64,000 nucleotides of DNA, taken from Planctomycetota bacterium (GTDB taxonomy: Bacteria; Planctomycetota; UBA1135; GCA-002686595). Under the pieces are notes generated by a model. It did no database searches. It worked only from the letters and a program-made list of their open reading frames with translations, and was not told the origin of the DNA. This document shows positions 45,340 through 56,731 of this stretch, piece by piece. Each line of letters starts with the position of its first letter. Position 1 is the stretch's first letter. The translations under genes were made by a program, and so were the position numbers. The DNA lies in assembly GCA_016795325.1 (NCBI GenBank), contig JAEUHY010000017.1:1-64000 (forward strand), read 5' to 3'.

Positions 45340-48129
45340 ATGGGTCTAAAGTCGATCGTGCATTGGGCGCTGGCGGGTTCTCTCGCGGCGCTTGCGGGCT
45401 GCAGCGGTGAGACCGGTCAGCTCACGGCGCAAAACAGCGAGTCGTGCATGCTGTGCCACAACGGGTCTCCGGAGAACGATTACTCCGGGCCGGGCATCGA
45501 GAACCCACACCCGTTCACCGGCGCCGACAACCTCACCTGCACCGCATGCCACGGCGGCAATCCCGACGGCGAGGACATGCTCTCGAGCCACGTGCCGCCG
45601 CCGCCGCAGATCGGCGACGACCAGAAGCTGCTCACCGACCGCAAGGCGTACTTCAATCGCCTCACGCTGGCCGGCATCGACAAGTTTCCCGACTACACCG
45701 TCGACGGCCGCACGTACACCGCGCTCGAGTACCTGCAGTTCATCAATCCCGGTGATCTGCGTGTGGTGACCACCGGCCAGAGCTGCGGCGCGTGCCACCA
45801 GGGTCACGCCGATTGCGTGGACTCGAGCCTGCTCGCGACCAGTTCGGGCATCTACTCCGGCGCGATGTACCAGATCGGCGCGGACAACAAGATCGCCGAG
45901 AACCAAGGCTTGTACGACGACACGGCGGCGGATCTCGCCTTCCGCGCGGTGCTCGACGCGGCCTTCACGCCTTTCACGGCCGCGATCGGACAAGTCGGTC
46001 GCCTGATCGAAGCGCCGGTGTACTCCAAGCACAACGTCACGGCCCCGGACTCGATCTTCAACAACCCCGCGTACTTCCGCGCCCAACTGCTCGACGACAT
46101 CCAGCTCGACGGCAAGGTCGTGAGCGGCTCGCCGCTCGAGCACCTCTACCAGGAGCAGGTCGCGTTCACCTGCGGTGACTGCCACCTGGGAAGCGCAGGC
46201 GCGAACAACCGCGCCGGCGACTTCCGTTCGTCGGGTTGCTCGGCCTGCCACATGCCCTACAGCCTCGGCGGCGTGAGCGGCAGCTCGGATCCCAACATCA
46301 ACAAGCTCGAGCCGCTCGATCCGGACGACATCGATGAACCCGAGCGCCCGCACGCTCGCTCGCACCGCATCCACAGCGTCGCCAAGACTCTTCCAAGCGG
46401 CGTGCAAGTGCCGGGAATCGACGACCTCACCTGCGCCGGGTGCCACCAGGGCTCCAACCGCACGGTCATGCAGTACTGGGGTATTCGACTGGACCAGAAC
46501 CAGGACGTTGTGCGCGGACAGCAGTACCCGGCCAACCCGGTGACGCGCCAGACCACGCACAACGACCAGCGCCTGTTCGATCCCGCGGTCGGCAACCACA
46601 CCTTCAACGGCCGCAACGCCAATCAGTACCTCGCGAAAGAGGACTACGACGGCGATGGCCGCGACGACACGCCCGAGGACGTGCACCACGAAGCAGGCAT
46701 GGGCTGCATCGACTGCCACGGAAGCTTCGACATCCACGGAGGAGATGCGCTTTCCGGTGAAGCAAACATCTCCAGCCGCATGAGCCAGCAGGTGGCGATC
46801 CGCTGCGAGAGCTGCCACGGCACGGTGGACGCGTACGCGCCGACGGTCTCCGGAACCGCATGGGACGGCGTGCAACGCGACATGCCCGTCGACGGCGCCG
46901 GCAATCCGCTCAAACACGTGCACCGCGATGCGTCGGGGCACTACTTCCTGCGCAGCCGTCTGACCGGCGCCACGCACTACATCCCGCAGACCAAGGACAC
47001 CGTGGTCGAGAACGGACGCGTGAACCCGCTCACCAACCAGGCGATCTACAGCGCCAAGGCGAGCTACGCGATGGGCCGCGCCGACAGCGATCCCTCGAAC
47101 GGAATCGGGCCGATGCAGACCGCGGGCGTGCCCAGCGGCTTCGCGCACACCGACCGCATGGACTGCGTGTCGTGCCACGCGTCGTGGACGAACACCTGCA
47201 TGGGCTGCCACCTGAGCGGCGAGTACGACACGGGCAACAACTTCTCGAACGTCACCGGCGACCGCATCGTCTACAAGCAGCGCACGGCCGACTTCACCTA
47301 CCAATCGCCGCTGTTCTTCACGCTCGGCGTGGGACCGCGCGGCAAGATCACGCAGTTCAGCTCGAACACCAAGGTCTTCTACCACTGGCAGGACAAGAAC
47401 AACGAAGTCACGCCGGTGATGACCTTCAGCGACCGCCACGGTCAGGGCTCGAATCCGGCGGCGGTGTATCCCTCGCTCAGCCACAACGCCTTCATGGCGC
47501 ACTCGATCCGAGGCCGCGTCACGCCGCAGCGCGAAGGACCGCGTTACTGCGCGACCTGCCACCTGACGGACGAGGGGCTGGCGACCTGGGGCAACGAGTA
47601 CACGACCTTCCGCAACGCGATGAGCGCTCGCAACTACGCGGCGCTGGACTTCAACCTGCTCAAGCAGCACTTCGGCCGCAACACGGGCAACACGATGAAC
47701 TCGCCGCTGTGGCCGCACATGGCCGCCGGCCTGGGCTCGGGTCTGTTCCTGTTCGACGAGAACGGCTGCCCGGTGAATCCGCTCGACAACGATCCCAACC
47801 GCCGCGGCTGCTACACGGATCTCGCCAACCTGCAGCGCACCTCGCCGCAGACCTTCTTCAGCCAGTTCGGCTTCTCGAGCGTGGCCTACGACCTCGACCG
47901 CATCGTCGAAGCGAGCGGCGTGACCAACGGCTCGAACAACCACCCCTGGCTCGACGCCAGCGGCGCGACGATGCGCGACGGCGCGCTCGACGCCAACCAG
48001 CCCGGCCCGCTCGGCGCCACGCTGATCCGCATGATGACCGACCCGGCCCAGGGCCGTGTGCTCGACTCGTGGATCGACTCCGACGGCCAGTTGAAGGGCG
48101 ACGCTTCGAGCTTCATCAGCGGACCGTGA
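45340..48129 (+). CDS. 11-haem c-type cytochrome lipoprotein
   Basis: The 929-residue product has a lipoprotein signal (LAALAGC, Cys21) and 11 CxxCH motifs by count, spaced more widely than in the other two cytochromes and separated by large domains. The first haems are near residues 36-72 and the last near 745, followed by ~180 haem-free residues. A GAGGAGGAG ribosome-binding tract precedes the ATG at 45340. Large lipoprotein cytochromes at the end of porin-cytochrome operons typically act as surface terminal reductases in other phyla, for example on metals or partner cells. That role is inferred here from size, lipidation and context. A strong hairpin follows the gene. Confidence 0.93.
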   Translation: MGLKSIVHWALAGSLAALAGCSGETGQLTAQNSESCMLCHNGSPENDYSGPGIENPHPFTGADNLTCTACHGGNPDGEDMLSSHVPPPPQIGDDQKLLTDRKAYFNRLTLAGIDKFPDYTVDGRTYTALEYLQFINPGDLRVVTTGQSCGACHQGHADCVDSSLLATSSGIYSGAMYQIGADNKIAENQGLYDDTAADLAFRAVLDAAFTPFTAAIGQVGRLIEAPVYSKHNVTAPDSIFNNPAYFRAQLLDDIQLDGKVVSGSPLEHLYQEQVAFTCGDCHLGSAGANNRAGDFRSSGCSACHMPYSLGGVSGSSDPNINKLEPLDPDDIDEPERPHARSHRIHSVAKTLPSGVQVPGIDDLTCAGCHQGSNRTVMQYWGIRLDQNQDVVRGQQYPANPVTRQTTHNDQRLFDPAVGNHTFNGRNANQYLAKEDYDGDGRDDTPEDVHHEAGMGCIDCHGSFDIHGGDALSGEANISSRMSQQVAIRCESCHGTVDAYAPTVSGTAWDGVQRDMPVDGAGNPLKHVHRDASGHYFLRSRLTGATHYIPQTKDTVVENGRVNPLTNQAIYSAKASYAMGRADSDPSNGIGPMQTAGVPSGFAHTDRMDCVSCHASWTNTCMGCHLSGEYDTGNNFSNVTGDRIVYKQRTADFTYQSPLFFTLGVGPRGKITQFSSNTKVFYHWQDKNNEVTPVMTFSDRHGQGSNPAAVYPSLSHNAFMAHSIRGRVTPQREGPRYCATCHLTDEGLATWGNEYTTFRNAMSARNYAALDFNLLKQHFGRNTGNTMNSPLWPHMAAGLGSGLFLFDENGCPVNPLDNDPNRRGCYTDLANLQRTSPQTFFSQFGFSSVAYDLDRIVEASGVTNGSNNHPWLDASGATMRDGALDANQPGPLGATLIRMMTDPAQGRVLDSWIDSDGQLKGDASSFISGP

Positions 48130-48139
48130 TCTGCGCCTC

Positions 48140-48164
48140 CCGCGCGCCCGCTATTGGCGCGCGG
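48140..48164 (+). terminator. Strong hairpin after the multihaem operon
   Basis: CCGCGCGCC and GGCGCGCGG form a perfect 9-bp stem around a 7-nt loop (CGCTATT), 10 bp after the stop of the 11-haem gene. No T-run follows. It is the likely end of the long cytochrome transcription unit. Confidence 0.5.
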
Positions 48165-48227
48165 CGTCGCTTGCTGCGACACTTGGGATCTCGATCCGCG
48201 GCCAGTCGCGTGCTACGAGACCCACTC

Positions 48228-49205
48228 ATGAACTCGCAGTTCCACAAGCCGTGGCTGATCGCCGTGTGGCCCGGCATGGGCGGCGTCGCGCAGATCGCGG
48301 GCGGTTACTTGGTGCGCCAGCTCGGCGCGCAGCCCATCGCCGAGCTCGACCCCGGCCCGTACTTCGAGATCCAGTCGATCTCCATCAAGCACGGCGTGGT
48401 CCAGCCGAACACGCTGCCGCGCAGCACGTTCTATTACTGGCGCGATCCGGCCGAGCAGCGCGACATCATCGTGTTGCTGGGCGATCGCCAGCCGACGACC
48501 GACGGCTACCGCTACTGCCAGGCGCTGCTCGACGCGGCGGCCAAGTTCGACGTCGAGCGGGTCTTCACCTTTGCGGCGATGGCGACGCCGATCCTGCCCG
48601 CGCAGGCGCCGCGCGTATTTGGCGTGTGCACGCGCGAGGACATGCTCGACGAGCTGCGGCGCGACGGCGTGACGCTGCTCGACGAGGGCGAGATCGCCGG
48701 GCTCAACGGCGTGTTCATCGCCGCGGCCGCTGCCCGCGAGTTGCCCGGCGCGTGCCTGCTCGGCGAGTTCCCCTTCTTCGCCGCGACGGCCCCGAACCCC
48801 AAGGCTTCGGCGGCGGTGCTGCGCGTGTTCGCGGAGCTCTCGGGACTCACGCTGGACCTGACGGAGATCGACGCCGACGCGCGCAAGGTCGAACGCGGCT
48901 TGATCCAACACCTCGAAGGCCTGCAACGGGCCGCGCAGCTCGCGGCGCAGGCTTCGCGGCCGCCGAATGAAGAGCAGGAAACGCTCTTCCCCGCGCCTGC
49001 GGACGGGGACGCGGAGACTGAAGGCCAACGCGACACCAAACCGCGGCGCATCTCGCCCGAGGTGCGCGAGCGCATCGAACAACTCTTCGCCGCGACGCGC
49101 GAAGACCGCTCCAAGGCGCTCGAGCTCAAGGCCGAGCTCGACCGCTTCGAGTTGTTCAAGCAGTTCGAGGACCGCTTCCTCGATCTGTTCAAGCAGGCCG
49201 GCTGA
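48228..49205 (+). CDS. PAC2-family protein
   Basis: The 325-residue protein begins PWLIAVWPGMGGVAQIAGGYLVRQLGA and contains FYYWRDPAEQRDIIVLLGDRQPT, RVFTFAAMATPI and GEIAGLNGVFIAAAAAREL, features of the PAC2 (proteasome-assembly-chaperone-like) family. In bacteria the family's function is unclear. The C-terminal ~90 residues are charged and helical (RRISPEVRERIEQLFAATRED...FKQFEDRFLDLFKQ), possibly for oligomerisation. The ATG at 48228 is the first that gives a full PAC2 start. Confidence 0.85.
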   Translation: MNSQFHKPWLIAVWPGMGGVAQIAGGYLVRQLGAQPIAELDPGPYFEIQSISIKHGVVQPNTLPRSTFYYWRDPAEQRDIIVLLGDRQPTTDGYRYCQALLDAAAKFDVERVFTFAAMATPILPAQAPRVFGVCTREDMLDELRRDGVTLLDEGEIAGLNGVFIAAAAARELPGACLLGEFPFFAATAPNPKASAAVLRVFAELSGLTLDLTEIDADARKVERGLIQHLEGLQRAAQLAAQASRPPNEEQETLFPAPADGDAETEGQRDTKPRRISPEVRERIEQLFAATREDRSKALELKAELDRFELFKQFEDRFLDLFKQAG

Positions 49206-49218
49206 CCCCACGCATCCC

Positions 49219-50382
49219 TTGAAGCTCTCCCCTCTCGTGTGCGGCGCCGCGCTCGCGCTGCCGCTGGCCTTTTCCGCTGCTTCGGCACGGCCCGTGTCTT
49301 CCGCCCTGCTCGCCACAGCGCAGTCCGGCGAACTCTCCATCCGCGCGCCGAAAACCGGTGTCGAAGGCGAAACGCTCAACTTCGAAGCGCTGTGGACCGG
49401 GGCCGAGGGCGCGCGTTGGCGCTGGCGCCAAGTTCGCGGACCCAAGGCGATCTTCAAGGCCGACGCCGGCGGCGTGCTCGCGTTCGCGGCGCCGCAGGCC
49501 CTGGAGCCGTACGAGCTCGAGCTCGAGTGCACGCTCACGCTCGGAGAGATCTCGCGCGTCGCGCGCCACGTGGTCAAGGTCGACGCCGATGACGATCCGC
49601 CGCTCGCCCAGACCTTCGTCGAGAAGAGCAGCGAGTGCGGCGCGACGCTGCTGCTCACCGGTCAGGGGCAAAACCCCGAGATCCTCCAAGGCATCACCTA
49701 CGAATGGCGCCAAGTCGGTGACGGCCCGCGCGTCGAGATCGAGTACGCCGATCGGCCGCAGGCTTGGTGTTTCCCGCCCGAACACGGCGAGGGCTACACG
49801 CTGAGCTTCGAGTTCGCCGTCAGCGACGGCGTCAACAAGCCCACGGTGCAGCGCATCGACGTCGCCATCGAATGTGATGCGCGCTTCGCGCCGCTCGCGG
49901 CGGGTCAGCGCATCGAACTGCCGCGCGCGAGCTTCATCGAGATGCCGCTGCCGCGCGGCTCTTGGGTGATCCGCGGCGTCGTGCGCCTGGAGCCGCTCGC
50001 CGACGACAAGCCCGCGGTGGCCCTGATGCGCCTCGCGACGGGCCCGCGCACGGCGGCCGGCGTGAACTACGAACGGCGCGACGGCGCCGGACTGGTGCGG
50101 CGCTACGGGATCGAGCGCGATGCACGCGGCGCGTGGAAGGAGCCGGAACTCAGCGGCAACGCGGACATCGGCGCGTGGGACCTCGCCAAACCGCTCGGGC
50201 TCGAACTCGGCTGGGACGGCAAGGCGCTCGCCGTGCGCATGGGCGAACCCGGCAAACGCGCCGAGTGGCAGGAACCGCCGTACCCGGTGGATCTCAACAT
50301 CAATTCGCGCCCGCGAAGCCTCGTGATCGAACTCGACGGCGCGAAGCTCGTCATCGACGAGCTCGAACTGATCGGGCGCTGA
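49219..50382 (+). CDS. Secreted protein of unknown function
   Basis: The 387-residue product starts with a signal peptide (LSPLVCGAALALPLAFSAASA). The only initiator near the signal is TTG at 49219, 13 bp after the PAC2 gene. The body has Ig/PKD-like beta sandwiches (GELSIRAPKTGVEGETLNFEAL, YEWRQVGDG, SFEFAVSDGVNKPT) and a C-terminal ~150-residue beta domain (IRGVVRLEPLADDKPAVALM...LVIELDGAKLVIDELELIG) reminiscent of carbohydrate-surface modules. No enzymatic motif is seen. It is convergent with the aminotransferase gene (3 bp between stops). Confidence 0.75.
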   Translation: MKLSPLVCGAALALPLAFSAASARPVSSALLATAQSGELSIRAPKTGVEGETLNFEALWTGAEGARWRWRQVRGPKAIFKADAGGVLAFAAPQALEPYELELECTLTLGEISRVARHVVKVDADDDPPLAQTFVEKSSECGATLLLTGQGQNPEILQGITYEWRQVGDGPRVEIEYADRPQAWCFPPEHGEGYTLSFEFAVSDGVNKPTVQRIDVAIECDARFAPLAAGQRIELPRASFIEMPLPRGSWVIRGVVRLEPLADDKPAVALMRLATGPRTAAGVNYERRDGAGLVRRYGIERDARGAWKEPELSGNADIGAWDLAKPLGLELGWDGKALAVRMGEPGKRAEWQEPPYPVDLNINSRPRSLVIELDGAKLVIDELELIGR

Positions 50383-50385
50383 GCG

Positions 50386-51252
50386 CTACTGCGCCGTCCG
50401 CGCCTCGCGCTCGGCGAACTCGAGGTAAGCCGCGGTGAGGCGGCGCGTCACGCCGCCGACGTGGCCCGAGCCAACGCGCTCGCCCGCGACATCCACGATC
50501 GGCACGACGCCGCGCGCCGAGCTCGAGAGGAAGGCCTCGTCGACCGAACGCAGCTCCGCCAGCGGCAACCGCTCGTCGAGCCAACGCAGTCCCAACTGCG
50601 AAGCGACGTGGCGCAGCACCAGCGCCGTGATGCCCTCGAGCACTCCGTCGCCGGCCGACACGATCGCCCCGGCGCGCACGAACGCGATGTTCGAGCTGGA
50701 GCACTCGAGGACACGCCCCTGCGCGTCGAGCATGATGTGCTCGTAGCGCTCCTTGGTCCCCAAGGGCAGCGGCTTGCGGCGGCGCACGAATTCCGTGGTC
50801 TTGATGCGCGGCGCCTCGCGGTGCAGATCGGACGCGATCTCGACGCGCACTCCTTCGCGCAGGAACTCCTCGGGCACGGCGACGAACGGCGAGAGCGCGA
50901 GGAACAACTCCGCGCGGACGCCCATGAAATCCACCGGCTCTTCGAGGACGTCGAAGCGCACGCGGGCATCGGCCAGCGGATAGTCGCTGACGACACGGTG
51001 CAGCGCCGAGCACAGCCGCGCGCGGTCGAGCGGACGCTTCCACCCCATGCCGAGCATGGAACGCTCGGTGCGCTCGAGATGCCTCTCGAGCCACAGGAAG
51101 CGGTTGTGGCCGAAGGTGCGCAGCGCGGAATACACGCCGCCGGGCAGACGTTCGAGGAGGTCGTGGACGGTGCCCTGCGCGCCCTCGAGCGCGAGCTCGA
51201 CGGGACCCTCGGGAGCGACGGCGAAGAGTTGCAACGCGGACGACGTAGCCAT
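50386..51252 (-). CDS. Class IV aminotransferase (branched-chain/aminodeoxychorismate lyase type)
   Basis: The 288-residue PLP enzyme has the fold type IV pattern: SALRTFGHNRFLWLERHLERTERS early (residues ~42-65), Lys151 in PRIKTTEF as the likely Schiff-base lysine, Glu193 in VLECSSSNIAFV as the pyridine-nitrogen partner, and a GVLEGITALVLRHV cofactor segment. It could be a branched-chain aminotransferase, a D-amino-acid transaminase or an aminodeoxychorismate lyase; these cannot be separated by eye. The ATG at 51252 is chosen over one further upstream that would add unlike residues. Confidence 0.87.
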   Translation of the reverse strand: MATSSALQLFAVAPEGPVELALEGAQGTVHDLLERLPGGVYSALRTFGHNRFLWLERHLERTERSMLGMGWKRPLDRARLCSALHRVVSDYPLADARVRFDVLEEPVDFMGVRAELFLALSPFVAVPEEFLREGVRVEIASDLHREAPRIKTTEFVRRRKPLPLGTKERYEHIMLDAQGRVLECSSSNIAFVRAGAIVSAGDGVLEGITALVLRHVASQLGLRWLDERLPLAELRSVDEAFLSSSARGVVPIVDVAGERVGSGHVGGVTRRLTAAYLEFAEREARTAQ

Positions 51253-51449
51253 AGGCGACAATCGTAGAACAGCGGGCGTGCGCAGTCCGACCTCGGCAAG
51301 CACGAGCTGACGTGCGGCTTGTATCTGGCACACCGACGCCACGTGTCGAGCGTTGCGCGCCACGCCCCGGCAATCCAAGCGCGCGGAACACGCGCGGGTG
51401 TGGCACGCGGGACGACGCGGCGCCCAGTGAGCACGCTAGTCTCGCGCGC

Positions 51450-52682
51450 ATGGACCGCATTTGCGCCGCAGCACTCGCCGCCTCGTTCACCGCGCTCGCA
51501 CTCGCCGCCTGCTCCGCGCCGCCGCGTGCGCAATCCGCTGATTTCGCAGCGCAAGCGCGGCGCATCCACGCCGATCTGCCTGTGTTCGACGGCCACAACG
51601 ACCTGCCCGGCGCGATCCGCGAGCGCACCTTCGAGAACTTCGACACGTGCGACATCGGCGCCGCGCGCGCGGAGTTCCACACCGACCTGCCGCGCCTGAT
51701 CGCCGGCGGCGTCGGCGCGCAGTTCTGGTCGGTGTACGTCCCCGCGAGCACCGAACGCACGGGCGACGCGCTCGAGCGCACGCTCGAGCAGTGCGACCTC
51801 GTGCACCGCATGGCCGCGCGCTATCCGCAGTTCCTCGAGCTGGCGGCGAACAGCGACGACGTCGAACGCATCCGCGCGAGCGGCAAGGTCGCTTCGCTGC
51901 TCGGCATCGAAGGCGGCTACTCGATCGAGAACTCGCTCGCCGCGCTGCGCATGTTCCACACGCTCGGCGTGCGCTACATGACGCTCACCCACAACGACAC
52001 CACTGCCTGGGCCGACTCGGCCACGGACGAGCCCAAACACGGCGGGCTGAGCGAGTTCGGCGAGCGCGTGGTGCGCGAGATGAACCGCATCGGCATGCTC
52101 GTCGACATCAGCCACGTCTCGCACGCCTGCATGGACGACGTGCTGCGCATCTCGAGCGCTCCGGTGATCGCCTCGCACTCCTCGGCCTACGCCTTGGCGC
52201 CGCACCCGCGCAACGTGCCCGACGACATCCTGGTGCGCGTGGCGCACAACGGCGGCCTCGTGATGGTCAACTTCGCCTCGGGCTTCATCGTGCGCGAAAA
52301 CGCCGAGAAAACCGCCAACTTGACGCAGGAGCGCCGGCGCATCGCGCAGCAGTATCCCGACCCCGCGGAGCGCGCCGAGCATCTGCGCGCGCTCCAGGAT
52401 TCTCTGCAGCTGCGCCGCGGCGAGCTGCGCGACGTGGTCGACCACATCGAGCACATCGCGCGCATCGCCGGCGTCGACCACGTCGGCCTGGGCTCGGACT
52501 TCGACGGCGTCGGAATGCTGCCCGAGGGTCTCGACGACGTCGCGGACTACCCCGGCGTCACGGCGGAGCTGCTCGCGCGCGGCTGGAGCGAGCGCGACGT
52601 GCGCAAGGTGCTCGGCGAAAACGCGCTGCGCGTGTTGCGCGCCGCCGAACGCGAGGCGCAGCGCCTGCAGCAGGCGCGCTGA
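51450..52682 (+). CDS. Membrane dipeptidase (renal dipeptidase, M19) lipoprotein
   Basis: The 410-residue protein has a lipoprotein signal (LALAAC, Cys21) and the M19 zinc-site motifs: FDGHNDLP (His49, Asp51), the bridging glutamate in IEGGYSIENS (Glu154), DISHVSH (His222, His225) and IASHSSAYA (His243), followed by HVGLGSDFDGVG. It hydrolyses dipeptides, possibly including D-residue-containing ones, at the cell surface or in the periplasm. This would serve peptide uptake or cell-wall turnover. All expected metal ligands are present. Confidence 0.93.
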   Translation: MDRICAAALAASFTALALAACSAPPRAQSADFAAQARRIHADLPVFDGHNDLPGAIRERTFENFDTCDIGAARAEFHTDLPRLIAGGVGAQFWSVYVPASTERTGDALERTLEQCDLVHRMAARYPQFLELAANSDDVERIRASGKVASLLGIEGGYSIENSLAALRMFHTLGVRYMTLTHNDTTAWADSATDEPKHGGLSEFGERVVREMNRIGMLVDISHVSHACMDDVLRISSAPVIASHSSAYALAPHPRNVPDDILVRVAHNGGLVMVNFASGFIVRENAEKTANLTQERRRIAQQYPDPAERAEHLRALQDSLQLRRGELRDVVDHIEHIARIAGVDHVGLGSDFDGVGMLPEGLDDVADYPGVTAELLARGWSERDVRKVLGENALRVLRAAEREAQRLQQAR

Positions 52683-52690
52683 GCTGCACG

Positions 52691-54142
52691 TCAGGGCAGC
52701 GCGATCGGCACGGGCCCGGTCGGACCGGCCAGCGGCAGCGACACGAGCGGGTCGTCGTCGGCCGAGGCGTCCGCGCCCGCGGCCCCCACGAGCACCACGC
52801 CGCCCAGGTGGCGCAATTTCAGCCGCCCTTCGACGAGCGGGAAGAGCGGCGCCGTCGACACATCCTCGAACTGCGCGTCGGCGCGCGCGCCCGGCGGCGC
52901 GTGCGGACGGCCGTCGACGTCGCGCACACGAACCGGGCCCGCGTGTGGTGCGCCCTGCGGGTCGACGATCTCGAGCTCGTACTCGAAACCCGCTTGCAGG
53001 CGCAGGTCGAGCTCGCGCGCGGCGTCGAGCCCCACCAAGTCGAGCTCGAAGCTTTGGTGGTGCGGGTAGTCGGCGCGAGCGGGCCAAACCACGAGCGCCA
53101 GCGCCGCGCGCGGCGCGAACTCGAGTTCGGGCGCACGGACCTCGAAGCGACCCTGCGCGTCGGTGCGCACGAGTTCGGCGCCGGGCCGCGCGACGAAGAT
53201 CGTGCGCCCGAGCGCCTCGGCCTCCGGACCGAGCGCGCCGAAGTCGGGCGCGAGCGTGCGTTGCTCCGCGAACGGCGCGCTCACTCCGACGACGGCCCCG
53301 GCGAGCGGCGCGCCGCTTTCGTCGCGCACGCGACCGCGCAGCAGCAGCCCGACACGTTCGACGAACACGTGCACGCAGCCGTCGGATTGCCGTAGGGCGT
53401 CGAGGCCCGCGCTCCGCGGATCGAGCAGCACAGAGAGCGGGAACGCGCCCGGCGCCTCGACGAACAGCAGCTGCTCGCTGGCCGGCAAGGCTGGCGTGGT
53501 AGCTCGGCCCTCGGCGTCGACGGCGCTCCACGCGAGCGGCGCGGCGGAGCTCCAGGCGCGTTGTTCGACGCTCGAGCTCGCGCCTTCGACGCACGCCAAC
53601 CGCGCGCCGAGCGCAGGCTGGACGACGCCGTCGACGTTCGTCCACACGCGCACGCACAGCGGCGCGCCCGGCGCGAAACGGTGTTCGAGGTACGGCGCGC
53701 TGTCCGGCGCGAGGTCCACTTCGGTGAGCCAAGCCACACAACCCGTCGGCGCCTCGGCGCCGAGTTGCCAACGACCGGCTTCGACGAGGAACTCGAAGCT
53801 CCCGTCCGAGGCGCTGAGCGCGTCGTGCGGCGCGCTGCCGCCAGTGTGCTCGAACAGACGCACGGAAAGGCCGGCGGCCGGCGAGCCGTCCTGGAGCATG
53901 AGGCGACCGAGCAGCGCCGCGAGCGGCCGTTCGGTGTCGCGCTCCGCGCGCTCCTCGGGCGGCGTCAGCAGCGGCGTTGCGGCCGGCGTCTCGCTCGGCG
54001 GCGCAGCGGGCGCGACGACGGCCTCGGAAGCGCGCGCCGGCGTCGCCGGCGCGGCCTCGGGGACGCGGCGGTCCATGCGCAGCCAGAACAACAGGGCGAC
54101 GCTCAGCGCGAGCAGCGCGAGCAACGTTGCGACGACTCTCAT
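52691..54142 (-). CDS. Membrane-anchored protein with carboxypeptidase-regulatory-like repeats
   Basis: A 483-residue protein with an N-terminal hydrophobic segment (VVATLLALLALSVALLFWL), then a Pro/Ala-rich spacer (residues ~27-70), then repeated beta domains starting with GRLMLQDGSPAAGLSVRLFE and LLRGRVRDESGAPLAGAVVGV, the carboxypeptidase-regulatory/Ig-like pattern. A later unit has FEYELEIVDPQGAPHAGPVRVRD. It lacks catalytic residues. It resembles the lipoprotein at 23.4-25.4 kb in architecture, so the two may be paralogues. A cell-surface structural role is possible. Confidence 0.78.
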   Translation of the reverse strand: MRVVATLLALLALSVALLFWLRMDRRVPEAAPATPARASEAVVAPAAPPSETPAATPLLTPPEERAERDTERPLAALLGRLMLQDGSPAAGLSVRLFEHTGGSAPHDALSASDGSFEFLVEAGRWQLGAEAPTGCVAWLTEVDLAPDSAPYLEHRFAPGAPLCVRVWTNVDGVVQPALGARLACVEGASSSVEQRAWSSAAPLAWSAVDAEGRATTPALPASEQLLFVEAPGAFPLSVLLDPRSAGLDALRQSDGCVHVFVERVGLLLRGRVRDESGAPLAGAVVGVSAPFAEQRTLAPDFGALGPEAEALGRTIFVARPGAELVRTDAQGRFEVRAPELEFAPRAALALVVWPARADYPHHQSFELDLVGLDAARELDLRLQAGFEYELEIVDPQGAPHAGPVRVRDVDGRPHAPPGARADAQFEDVSTAPLFPLVEGRLKLRHLGGVVLVGAAGADASADDDPLVSLPLAGPTGPVPIALP

Positions 54143-54193
54143 CGGCGTGTTTCGTGGCGCCGCTGCGCCCGGCGAGGCATTCTACTGGGCTGC

Positions 54194-56110
<1,917 letters not shown>

Positions 56111-56113
<3 letters not shown>

Positions 56114-56125
56114 GCCGTCGGCTCA
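56111..56125. terminator. Small hairpin between convergent uup and TetR genes
   Basis: TGAGCC and GGCTCA pair around GTC. The hairpin contains both stop codons: TGA of uup on the left and TGA of the TetR gene (minus strand) on the right. It is short, with no T-run, so a bidirectional terminator role is only a suggestion. Confidence 0.35.
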
Positions 56126-56731
56126 GCGCGCAAGTCCGGACCAGACCAGCGCGACCACGCGCTCGGGCCAGTCGGCGCCGATGCGCTCGCCGCTGAGGTA
56201 GCGCGCGTAGAACGAACCGATCAGCGCGTTGGTCGCGGCGTCCAGATCCGCGCCGCGCCGCAGCTCGCCGCGCGCGGCAGCATCTTCGAGCAGCGCGCGC
56301 ACCTGAGCGCGCCGCGTCGCCACGATGCGCTCGCGGAACAGGGCGATCAGCTCGGGATTGGAGTGCTCCTCGGCGAGCAGCGTGCCGATCAAGGCGAGGC
56401 CGTTGGGCCGCAGGAGCAGGCGCCGGAAGCTGGCCAGCAAGGTCACTAGGTCGGCCCGCGGAGCTCCGCTGCGTTCGGGCGCGGATGCGGCTTGGAGCCG
56501 GGCGAGCGCCGCCGTCGCCAACTGCGCCTTGCTGCTCCAGCGGCGGTAGATCGCCGGCTTGGACACGCCCGCCTTCGCGGCGACGTCGTCGAGCGACATC
56601 GCCTGGTAGCCGGCCTCGGCGAGCAACGCGAGCGTCGCGTCCAGGATGCGTTCGTCGAAGGCGCCGTCGCGCGGCCTCCCCGGGCCAGGTGCGGGCGCTT
56701 GTTGTGAGGGCGGCTTGACGGTTGCGCGCAT
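56123..56731 (-). CDS. TetR-family transcriptional regulator
   Basis: The 202-residue protein has a basic start (GPGRPRDGAF) and the TetR helix-turn-helix ILDATLALLAEAGYQAMSLDDVAAKAGVSKPAIYRRWSSKAQL at residues ~28-72, followed by a helical ligand-binding domain. It is divergent from the F420-reductase-like gene, 70 bp away, and probably represses it together with itself, as is common for this arrangement. The ligand is unknown. The ATG at 56731 fits the family's usual spacing before the HTH. Confidence 0.9.
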   Translation of the reverse strand: MRATVKPPSQQAPAPGPGRPRDGAFDERILDATLALLAEAGYQAMSLDDVAAKAGVSKPAIYRRWSSKAQLATAALARLQAASAPERSGAPRADLVTLLASFRRLLLRPNGLALIGTLLAEEHSNPELIALFRERIVATRRAQVRALLEDAAARGELRRGADLDAATNALIGSFYARYLSGERIGADWPERVVALVWSGLAR

